Assembly: GCA_027886185.1 (NCBI GenBank)
Contig: WOAB01000595.1
Coordinates: 620,001-684,000 of the forward strand
From: Rheum nobile
Lineage: Eukaryota > Streptophyta > Magnoliopsida > Caryophyllales > Polygonaceae
Direction: 5' to 3'
Length of the DNA: 64,000 nucleotides
In this document: one piece after another, positions 23,801 to 32,645 of the stretch
Position numbering within the stretch: the stretch's first letter is position 1
Layout: every line of letters starts with the position of its first letter
Position numbers and translations under genes: made by a program
The notes under the pieces: generated by a model
Told to the model about the DNA's origin: nothing
Databases searched by the model: none
Seen by the model: the letters and a program-made list of their open reading frames with translations, nothing else

Positions 23801-24202
23801 GCGAGCTTACGCGACCAACGCGAGAACTTGGTCTACACAAGGGCTCTAGTACACACAGCTTCCTTGAATGTCATAGTTGATGGAGGATCATGTGCTAACA
23901 TTATCAATGAGAAGGTCGTGACACACTTCAAGTTGCCTACGACCCCTCATCCCCAGCCTTATGCCCTCCAATGGATTTCTTCTAGTCCAGGTAACACCGT
24001 ATCTCACCAATGCTTAATTTCATTTTCCATAGATCAATATTGTGATTCCGTTTTATGTGATGTGATTGCAATGGACGCCACCTATCTCTTGCTTGGGCGT
24101 CCATGGCAGTTCGATCGTCGCATACTTCACGATGGGTATCTAAACACATGTATTTACCTACCACGGGAAGCGCGTGACTCTCTTACTAATGCATTCCCAT
24201 GA
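20861..24202 (+). pseudogene. GyD gag and protease
   Basis: ATG at 20861 (MTIEHGENQPG). The N-terminal part to 21859 includes an ALRQENAALRAQQRD coiled-coil-like stretch that is frameshifted in GyB. The capsid region is split by a LINE (22084-22897), then resumes (SVYLEWVQATEYKLRYYR; stop near 23001; MEIAIARQGSMSPLQFF at 23141). The zinc knuckle reads CYKCGGRGHYKKDF: the last Cys is Phe, so zinc binding is probably lost. The protease has VIVDGGSCANII near 23877 and continues through VIAMDATYLLLGRPWQFD; the frame is lost after ~24165. Confidence 0.88.
22084..22897 (+). mobile_element. 5'-truncated LINE (L1-type) 3' end
   Basis: Flanked by 13-bp repeats AACCCCTCTGTTT (22071-22083 and 22898-22910), ending in an A-run (22892-22899). 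The 5' part encodes the zinc-binding C-terminus of plant LINE RT: LHSWGILPSANCVLCHSAEE, then ESHLWFGCP near 22265. A T/G-rich 3' UTR follows. Skipping it closes the gag frame (GEYNPSVYLEWV). Typical of target-primed reverse transcription with 5' truncation. Confidence 0.9.
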
Positions 24203-25076
24203 GATTTTACAGGATCAGGTCGAGCGTGATAAAGACAAGACATTGGATGCGGAAAAGACCGCGTCAACACCACCGCAACCCACCTCAGATCCCGGAGATT
24301 CTTCCTTGCGGCAACAACTCGTCTCACACCATGACGCGCCCCAGAATAATACGCGTTGCAGATACAAGGGGAGTGTCGCACCTCAGAGCACTACGTTGTA
24401 GGGCAGTTGTGACCACAAGGTGCTTCTCGCCCGCCCAAGGGACTTCACTGCCGGTTTGAACAGCAAGGTGCCTTCTTGCTTGTTAGTGACAACCCCAAGC
24501 ACGCAATGCGCACACATCGATGTGCATTTGCCACCAGCTTTCGCCGAGTTGCAAGCGGAGTTCACCGCGGATTTGCCAGAGGAGCCTCCCAACACACCAC
24601 CACCCTTGTGTAGCCTTCCACAGACAATCCACTGGGTGACTCATGCCTATCTTCCACATCGCGGCCGCAGTCGATTTGTGTTCGATACCGGAGACCTCCA
24701 TTGGGAGCACTTGCACGAGTATGTCGAGCCCAAGTTCAACGATGGTGAAGCGGGGATGCTTCACAGCCAAGTGGGGGAGGATGATGTGACCCTGCCTCCC
24801 ATGACGGCCAAAGACGAGGAAGAAGCCATGACCGTGGGCTCAGAAGAGCCAAGTACGAAGACCGCAATCTTCGTCATACTCCTCGCATCTGGAACAGAGA
24901 CCGCGATCTCATTCAAGCGTCTCTATGCAAGACCAAAGATCGCGTGCCTCAATGCGTCTTCCTATAAGCGACTCAATGTTGAACGCGGTCTCCTTCAAGC
25001 GACTCAACCTCCTTCAATGATGGTCGCGTTCTATCTGAAGATTCTCGCATTCAATGCCTTTAACGCATTCTTTTGA
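24203..25076 (+). pseudogene. GyD pol linker fused to integrase C-terminus
   Basis: The sequence after LLGRPWQFD keeps the linker (EILQDQVERDKDK, then LLARPRDFTAGLNSKVP at ~24420, as in GyB LLARASDLTACLTGKAP), passes PEEPPNTPPPL and then reads DTGDLHWEHLHEYVEPKFNDGEAG, the end of the integrase. RT, RNase H and the integrase core are gone. The frame 24420-25074 is open and runs ~290 bp into the 3' LTR, where its tail (TKTAIFVILLASGTETAIS) differs from the GPVTRSRSK tail of GyB. Confidence 0.8.
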
Positions 25077-25732
25077 AACACTTTCTATATTTGGTATTTC
25101 CTGCGTGTTTTAGATAGTTTCTATTTATAGCGTTCTATCTTTTAGGGTTTGTGCCTTTTGCATGTTTGCATGGGCTAGCCCACTAGGCTCGACTCGGCTC
25201 ATCCGATGTCTCGCCTCTAGTATTTAAAGCCTCCTTTGTTATTGTTATTTCCTTACGTTCAATTTAATTCAAGGTTTCAAGTCGAGTGTTTATCCTCCTT
25301 CCCTTGATCGGACGTCAAAACCCTCTATCTTTGCATCCCCTTCCCTCCGCCGCCGACGCTACGGCAAATGCTTGAACCTTCAAGCCAGTCTTCCTTCGCA
25401 TCTCCCTTCAACCGCAGTCGACGCTACGACACCCGCAGTCAATGCTATGACTCCCGCAGTCGACGCTATGACACCAACGACTTGTCTCTTCAAATCATCT
25501 ATCCCTCATCAAATCGCTTCCGCCAACGCTATCCTTTCGCCCCAACAACCGCTTCCACCGCGTTCACCACCGCACCACCACCGTGTTCACCAACACGTTC
25601 ATCATCGCGTTCATCAACGCGTTCGCCATCTTCTTCACTGTTGTGACGTTCAACGTGACTTCTCACCCAAGACTAGATCCCAAGGCGCCACCTTTTGACA
25701 ACTGGCTTGTCATCGGAGGCAAGAACACATCA
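24782..25732 (+). repeat. GyD 3' LTR (951 bp)
   Basis: 68 bp longer than the 5' copy because of one more CCGCAGTCGACGCTACGAC-type unit (25411-25475) and a longer CAACGCGTTC-type stretch (25560-25665). Followed by the GATCT duplication. Confidence 0.92.
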
Positions 25733-26330
25733 GATCTCATGGAGCCGAACCACATGCTCAAAAAATAAGTTGGCTATGTCTGAAGAATTGTTGGTCAACC
25801 TACACGGGGTAAAGTGCGCCATCTTGGAGAACCTATCGACAACCACTAATATCAAGTCCCTCCCCTTCTTAGAAGTAGGCAACCCCGTCACAACAGGAGA
25901 GTCGGATCCATACTAATGACATCACATAAACTAGTGTCTTTATAATACCTAATTTGAAATGTGATGTAACATTGCTTGTTTACCACATCACCATTACCTT
26001 CGAATATCCATTGTAAACCATACGGCTAGGGGTGAGGCGTTGTCACAAGGTCAAGGCGTTGCAACAACTTCCTCCATTTATGATGTCGCTCAAGGGGGCC
26101 GTATGCACCAAACAACACGAGTGGAAGAGATTTTCATGTTGGTCCAACAGGTCGCCTTCCTTCACTGTGAGAATGCGCCTTATGACTAAGCTTAGTGATG
26201 TTCCCACGGCGGTGTCATGGGGCGCACATGCATAGTCCTCCTCGTCTTCTACATTGGTGTCGTCATGAACCTCCTCCACCACGGGATCATCCTCATAGGA
26301 CTCATACCCAGCAACTTGGGCATATAGCAC
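25733..26330 (-). pseudogene. GyC protease joined directly to integrase core
   Basis: Minus strand from 26330: AQVAGYESYEDD, SLSLVIRRILTVKEGDL, then the protease region (SDIINGGSCCN, so the DGG motif is NGG), then CYITFQIRYYKDTSLCDVISMD. There it passes without a break into integrase (PTLPVVTGLPTSKKGRDLILVVVDRFSKMAHF, LFFEHVVRLHE). RT and RNase H are absent. Protease VISMD and integrase ISMDF both contain ATGGAT, a likely deletion point. Confidence 0.8.
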
Positions 26331-26677
26331 TTTCTTCTGATTACGGAAGTCACGTTGGAGATGTCCACGACCGCCACACTATGGTGGGGGCGCAATGCCG
26401 CGGGTAGCTGCTACGGGAGCATTAGTGTTGCAGCCTTGTGGGTCGTTTGATATAGCTAGTGGAGATGAATGCACATTAGACGAAAAAGATTGACTAGAGT
26501 TAGATTATTACCTCTTGTAGACCAAGTTTCACACTTTCTACGCAATTGTTGGTTGTGTAGCTGCATGGCCATGTGGGTGAGCGAATTGAGATTCTTAATA
26601 GGAAGTATCTCAAGTTGGTCTCAAATGGAGACATTCAATTCGCTCGGAAATTTGGTGCGAAGTGCTGATGGTGCTAC

Positions 26678-27348
26678 TAGGGCTGAGCACGGGCCAGAAA
26701 TTGACCCGAACCCGAAAAGCCCAAAACCCGAAAACCCAAAAAAATGGGACCGAAGACCGAACTGAAGTCATGCGGTTCGGTTCGGTTCGGGCCTTGTTCG
26801 GTTCGGTCTGGGCTAAAAACCGAACTAGCCCGATTTGTTTATTTACCGGATTTCTTGTTTAAAACTTTAAATTTCCTGTTTAAAGTCCAATAAATATAAT
26901 ACCAAAATGATATAGATTAATAGCTAACAGAAGTTATCAAGTTCGACTTACAAAATAAAGAAGTTCGAAACACAAAATAACCAAAACAATATAGTAACAT
27001 CAAATTTAAATCAATGTTTCATAATCATTAGTCCACTGCCAAAATGCCAAAAAGTTCACTTCTTTATCCATTCAACACCTACGACTCTAAGAGAAGTTCA
27101 TTTCATCCTTCAAGGGCCCAAGAAAATTTTACCAGCCCAAAGTCCAAACACAAGTTGGGTTAAAAAAAGGCCATTTGGTTTAACCCGAAAAAAGCCCGAA
27201 CCGAACCTAAACCGAACCGAACCAAAATCCGAAACCCTGATAAAATCAGACCGAAACCCGAACCGAATAATTTGGGTTTGGTTCGGGTTTTTCGGGTCGG
27301 GTCGGGTCGGTTCGGGTTTTCGGTTTATCTGGCCCATGCTCAGCCCTA
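26678..27348. mobile_element. hAT-like MITE 2 (671 bp) inside GyC gag
   Basis: Terminal inverted repeat of ~21 bp with one mismatch (TAGGGCTGAGCA...; right end ...TGCTCAGCCCTA). Perfect 8-bp duplication GGTGCTAC at 26670-26677 and 27349-27356. Both ends are packed with AACCCGAA or TTCGGTTCGG motifs; the centre is AT-rich. No ORF of its own. The 8-bp duplication and tip indicate hAT. Same build as MITE 1 but different subterminal motifs. Confidence 0.92.
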
Positions 27349-27701
27349 GGTGCTACACTGACCCCGGCCTTATGGTCCTCGATCTTAGAGAAAACTCAAG
27401 CGGAGTTTTAGTGCCTTGGCATGTCAGGCGCTGTTGGTGGCAACCAACCTCGTCATGGTCTAGGGCCTCGTACGGGTCACGTACTGGTGGATGCATATGG
27501 AAGCACGCTGTTGCGGCTTGTATGTCCTCATCGTCACCCTCAAAGGGATAGAACTTCTTAAACAAGGGGTGTCGCTCTCGGTCATTATGAGCCGCACGGC
27601 GCATCGGCGGCGGCCTTGGGTGTTCACGAACGGTGTTGCGGCTCATGTTGGCGGGCGCATCGGCGGCGGCCTTGGGTGTTCACGAACGGTGTGGGTTCGC
27701 C

Positions 27702-27950
27702 CGGGATCCAACGGTCGGAATGCACATCATTGTTCTCATCCTTCGTATCATGGTGACGTTCATGAGGTAAAGACATGGGATCATAGCGGTCTTGGGGAGG
27801 TACTTGACCGCTGTGAACGGTGTCGGTTCACTCGGGATCCATCGGTCGGAACGTGTATCATCGGTCTCATCCTCTGTATCATGGTGACGGTCACGAGGTG
27901 AGGACCTGGGATCATAGCGGTCTTGGGGAGGTACTTGACTACGGTGACTT
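27702..27950. repeat. 131-bp tandem duplication in GyC gag
   Basis: CGGGATCC at 27702 and 27833 begins two aligned copies that share GGTCGGAA, ATCATGGTGACG and GATCATAGCGGTCTTGGG. Just before lies a further duplication of GCGCATCGGCGGCGGCCTTG (near 27600 and 27656). Confidence 0.75.
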
Positions 27951-28252
27951 TCGGTCACCAAATTAAGCCTTATCAGGGTGGGGTGTTGTGACGTAGAAGG
28001 GGCCATGGTGCCTTTTCCTTTGTTGCGCAGCACAGTCTCAGCTTCACAGTCATGTTGATGAATTTTTGGGTCGCTGAAAACTTGCAGCATGGGACCACGG
28101 GGGTGCTCCAACGCTTGGGCTTGCAATAAGGCCAATTGTCGCTTGAGCTCCGCGATCTCGACATCCTTGGCTTGCTCTGTTGCGTTCACGCGTGGTTGGT
28201 CATCTTCTTGATGCATATGTTCATCCATGGATATGGTACCTATAAAAACCAT

Positions 28253-29066
28253 AAACAAGCAAGGATCAAAATGTATAAGATGATAACAAAGACACGCAAC
28301 AATCAAGACAAGCCAAACCTTGTCTCGACAACAACTCAGAATCCCACTCGATTTAGGTCAACTAGTTTGGCAGTCCATGAGGGAGTTAGGGCGAGCAAAG
28401 GTCAATCAAGCAATATCAATCAAGTACAAATCACAATATCAGTTCGAGACTCAAAGTTGCAATTTGATGCTCAAGGATAGTAAGACAAGTTGCATGCAAA
28501 CAAGTTAACACCTTACTGTGGTTGCACTAGACGATGGGGGAGGTAGGCTTAGTGGAATTGTTGCTGACATGAGAGGGTTTTACCCTTAGCTTGTGGCTTT
28601 CCTTTTGCTCGACTTTTTTTAAAATAGTCGACTTCCTTTTTTGTATAAATTGCTTTCGACAACAAGTTTGTTTGTTTTTTTTGTAGAAAGAAACGCAAGA
28701 TTTGAGTTATGCGTAAATATGGAGAAAAGAGATATACAACAATTTATGGTAACTAACTAGATATGCCCAACTATATTACTAAGCAAGAAAATCAAAAAGC
28801 AACTAAAATTCGGCAAGATATTATAAAATATACTAAAAAAGTGATATTGCAAGATATTCAGGATTTGGTTTTGATTGATTTTTTTGTCTTGTGGTTGAGG
28901 ACTTGCCTTAACGGAAAACGAGTCCAGTCCTAGGGTTAGGAAAAAGGCGGCGATGATAGTGGGTTGATATTGTTGGCGGAACCGATTGGGGGTGAAAAAT
29001 GGATCGGTGGAAGGATAAGAGTGAGTTAGAGATGAATTAAGAAAGGAAGACATAACATTTATCGTT
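28253..29066 (-). other. GyC untranslated leader
   Basis: Between gag and the primer site. AT-rich, no supported gene; degenerate relative to the other leaders. Confidence 0.5.
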
Positions 29067-29081
29067 GGCGCTTGGATACCA
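29067..29081 (-). other. GyC primer binding site (degenerate)
   Basis: Minus strand TGGTATCCAAGCGCC, 2 bp inside the LTR end CGCATCA. Close to the TGGTATCAGAGCC of GyB. Confidence 0.6.
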
Positions 29082-29083
29082 GT

Positions 29084-29529
29084 TGATGCGAAATAAGCCT
29101 CGGATGAGTCCTATGTTGCCTCAGAAGCGGATCGTGATCAAGTTGCCTTCATGTCTCGCTTGGATCTCCTTAAAATCACTCCCAATCGGTCTACAATATG
29201 ATGAAGGCGATCGATGGAACAACCTCATGTTAGAGGTTTAAGGATCAAATCAACTTGATGGATCGAACTAGGACAAACGTCATTGCCTTGGGATGATTCA
29301 TGATAACTGTTTGACGCCTAGGGTTTAAGGAGCAGAAACTCGACTTCAATAAACCAAGTGCTAAACGTATGTAGAAATGAAGCACTAGTGTGATTTAAAT
29401 AGGCTAGGGCACTTGGCCATGGGTCGAGCTTGCTAATGGGCCGGCGTTCCCAACATGGGCTACGCACACGCCACTAATAGAAAGTCCAAATCAGGAAATA
29501 TCAAAACAGAATATCCCAATCTTAAAATG
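29084..29529 (-). repeat. GyC 5' LTR (truncated)
   Basis: Minus-strand end CGCATCA. Shares ATGGGCCGGC...CAACATGGGCT...CACACGCC with the GyE LTR (62620-62660). Ends abruptly at 29529, where a TGTAATAACC terminus begins. Confidence 0.7.
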
Positions 29530-30906
29530 TGTAATAACCCTCATTTTTAGATAAGGGCATAAACATAATTTTTCTTTCAATAAAGGGGATGTATTTTTTT
29601 TTTATTCAAAGTGAATAAAGTAAAACATATATTTTTATTCCATAAAAGTATATTACTTTTTAAGTCATGGTGCACTTAAAAACTATCTTAACACTATGTT
29701 AATGATAATCTTATTAGTCATATCAATTTTAATCTAGAATATTTAAACTAAGATTAACAACATGTAACTTAGATTTAAATAAGGTTAAGTTATAAAGATA
29801 TGAAACTTAGGCTTGAATTAATTCAAATGGTAAGAATTAATTCAAAATAAAAGTTCACTCTTCATAAATTTGGTTTAGAAATCATATATACACTTTGGGT
29901 AGGTTTATATATATAAGTGTGGGCAAATTTCATAATTTTTGAAAAGTGAAATAAGCGCATTTTTGCCACAACTTGGAAAGTTGGGCAAAAAGGTGCAATT
30001 TGGGAAAATTTATGGGTGGGTCGTGGGCTGCCTTCATCCTCTAGCCACACATGAGCTTCCAAGCTCCATTAATGGAGTTTTTGCTCAGTTTTTAGCCCCC
30101 ATTTTCTTCAATTGGCTCATGGGCTTTGAAGATATACGTATCCTTAACCAAATTATATCAAAATCAGGATTTATAACCACTTAGATTGATAGGATTTTAT
30201 CTTTTACGTTAAACAACCTGGTATATCCAAAAGTTCGATAAAATCTAAAATTCGATCTCTTTTGAGATCCGATTTGGATGAAAATGGTGGGATTGGAAAG
30301 CTATCTTTAAGGGCTTCAAAAACCCTATAAATACCCCCTCACCCATTGAAGGAATTTACCCAATTTCAAGCCCTAAGTTTTCAGCAGTCCCCAAAATGTT
30401 TGTGCACTTGCAGAAGCGTTTTCTCTCTCATCTCTGGACCTCTAGTTACGTGTTGGATATCAAAATTGTCGTCTTAAAGACTAGTTTCCAGAGCCGCAAA
30501 CCACACATCATTTGGAGTTCAGACGAGGGAGATACGAAGCAAACCACGAGAGGGTGTCAACAAGAACGAACCAAACAAATCCGGTAATGGCTATTTTATA
30601 CCCCTATTCGGTTTTATTTTTGGAAAACATGTTGGATTTTGGAAAACATGTTAACACCCCTTCTATTGCATTGATTGTTAGTGTAGTAATTGAATACACA
30701 TTTTTTTTACTTTTAAAACTTACTTATTGGTTGATATAAGATATTATAATACATTAGTCATCGTGGGAACGATATTTACAATTAACTTCGTACATTTACG
30801 GGTTGGTTTTGGTTGCATCATGCAATAGGAGGGAGTTCAAACCCTTATAAATGAAAGTATGTAGATTAGGTAACCTTCAGTTTTCTTTTCTTATTTGGGT
30901 ATTACG
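29530..30906 (+). repeat. Possible solo LTR (1.38 kb)
   Basis: Starts TGTAATAACCCTCATTTT, like the LTR tip at 1-121, and may end at GGGTATTACG (30906; expected ...ACA). Flanks AAATG and AAATA agree at 4 of 5 bases. A TATA box lies at 30326-30333. No coding sequence. The right boundary is the weak point. Confidence 0.42.
30326..30333 (+). promoter_or_regulatory. TATA box in putative solo LTR
   Basis: TATAAATA in the context ACCCTATAAATACCCCC, ~800 bp after the TGTAATAACC start. Confidence 0.55.
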
Positions 30907-32645
30907 AAATATAATGGTGCGGTTTTATCTATTTAAATTTTATTTTTGAGATAACTATATAAATTAGATAATCCCCAGTTTCATTTGGCATGTAAATCAT
31001 CACGAGGAAATGAGAATTACAACTATCAATGATAGTCTATCATCCTTGAGTTCATCTATTAGGTCGGGCACACACTCATGTTGTAGAATTTCAAAAAATT
31101 AGGATCTGTTTGGCTTGCAAGCATTATAATGCAATTTTGTATCATTTTGCACTAAGCTATAAAACAATATTATTGGACATCGAACGTCTACATTATTATA
31201 CATGCAATTTTATATTATTTTGGTTGCATCCGTTTGGATATGTCTTTCTTAGAATGCATTATTTGATATTTTTTTTATTATTATTATTATTTAGCTTGTC
31301 TTCCCCACCTCTTTTCTCTGCGCAGGAACCTTCTGGACAAGACAACGATACCCCTCCGACAACCTCGACCCTGGCTTCGCCTCCTCATAGAACGCTGCTA
31401 TCCGACTCTTTCATCCCCTTCTTCCCCGATTTAAAGACCGACTCGACCTAATTAAATGTTTCATTTCTCTTTCATCCCTTCTTCCCGAATTGACAGAATG
31501 TTTCAAGTGTTGGTATTGACGATGAGCATTGACATAATCTTCTGCCAATGCCCACCGACTACCTCGAAAAATCTCATGTTAGCATTTCAAGTAAACTCAT
31601 ACAAGTTAGGCTTGTTTCAAAAATTAGGGATTTCGTAGTTGAGCCCTTCAATTGAAAAGTTGTTTGAGAAGTGAATACCTTTGGAGATGACGTGAATATG
31701 GTGGATTGTTGGCCGGTGAGGCCTTCTAGAGCAGAGGCAAACGAGAGGAGGGAGGGGGAGCTAATTAAAAACATCAGTTTTAATTTGCATAATAAAGGGA
31801 TAAAAATGCATCTTTTCAATTAAAATGCATGAGCCACCAACCACATGTTAAGATCTTACTGCTTCAAATGTGACAATACTTTTTTATGTATTACAATGAC
31901 ATTTTAATTATAATTCAAATGGACTCCTAGCTCCACCAAAGGTGCTGGACGAAGGAATTGTGGTTCCTAAGCACAGACAACCTTATCTTTATACTCTCTT
32001 TTATTTTATTGTGGAACAAATCTATCTACTTGTTTGGTTCACTAATGACTAATCGACTCGAGTCACATATACCTCTTTTCTCTTGACTATTTATCTCTTC
32101 CGCAGTTGGCAAGTACAAACTGTACAAGAGCACTAATGCCTGTCTGTCTGCATAACAACTTACCAGGTTGTTGCTGAATATCAAACTAATTTTGGTAGCT
32201 GAAAATTGATAAATCACTCAGGACCACTTGGATTTATGCAGCTACTAGTTCAGTTACATAAGTTGAGGACTTGTTTGCTATATATCAACTTGGATCAGTA
32301 CAAATGAATTTGGAATACCTGCACATTACAATCCACAATCAAGGAAAACGTAAAAGAGTCTGGTATGAACTAAAACTGAAGTGAAGATGGATCCGAAGCT
32401 GTCTTGTGAGCTTTGGCTAAGAGTAAGACCTCTCTTCATACAGCTCCAACAAACATTGGGCATATTATATTTATATGTTGGGCCTTGTTCTCCTTTCATC
32501 ACAAGAGGAGAACAAAGGCAAAAACGAAGCAAACAACAAACGAACATATATAGAGAAGAAAGAAAGGAAGGAAAAACACCTAAAACCCAAGCAACTAATT
32601 AAACCAAATCTAGCCATAGCCAATAGAAACTGCCTTGACAAGCAC
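30907..32645. other. Intergenic, AT-rich
   Basis: No gene or complete element recognised. The stretch next to 32645 must contain the 3' untranslated part of the minus-strand subtilase. A GGATCTGTTTGGC-like sequence at 31103 and a TGCATCCGTTTGGATA at 31226 hint at an eroded MITE but are not sufficient. Confidence 0.4.

Larger units (their letters stand above)
19103..25732 (+). mobile_element. GyD: gypsy element lacking RT, RNase H and most of integrase
   Basis: LTRs (883 and 951 bp) with TGATGTG...CACATCA tips, perfect 5-bp duplication GATCT (19098-19102, 25733-25737), insertion into GyC integrase. Gag and protease are recognisable, then sequence corresponding to the pre-RT linker jumps to the last residues of the integrase (YVEPKFNDGEAG). 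Without the LINE it is ~5.8 kb, against 8.2 kb for GyB. It is a gag-protease derivative needing a helper. Confidence 0.92.
26331..28252 (-). pseudogene. GyC gag
   Basis: ATG on the minus strand at 28252 (MVFIGTISMDEHMHQEDD), matching gag starts of GyB and GyE. It has a coiled-coil-like stretch (AKDVEIAELKRQLALLQAQ), an Arg/Asp-rich middle, and the capsid region interrupted by MITE 2. Skipping the MITE restores KAGVSVAPSALRTKF. The zinc knuckle is eroded (CGGRGHLQRDF near 26370, first Cys codons lost). A 131-bp tandem duplication enlarges 27702-27950. Confidence 0.8.
18387..29529 (-). mobile_element. GyC: antisense gypsy element, internally deleted and split
   Basis: Minus-strand gypsy of the GyB lineage in two host segments, 18387-19102 and 25733-29529. 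GyD sits between them, flanked by GATCT duplications. Order on the minus strand: LTR (29084-29529), primer site, leader, gag (with MITE 2), protease fused to integrase, integrase C-terminus. RT, RNase H and the integrase finger are deleted. The 3' LTR is missing: near 18387 the integrase tail (DEDESGTIYNQE) meets copia sequence. The 5' LTR is cut at 29529. Confidence 0.85.
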
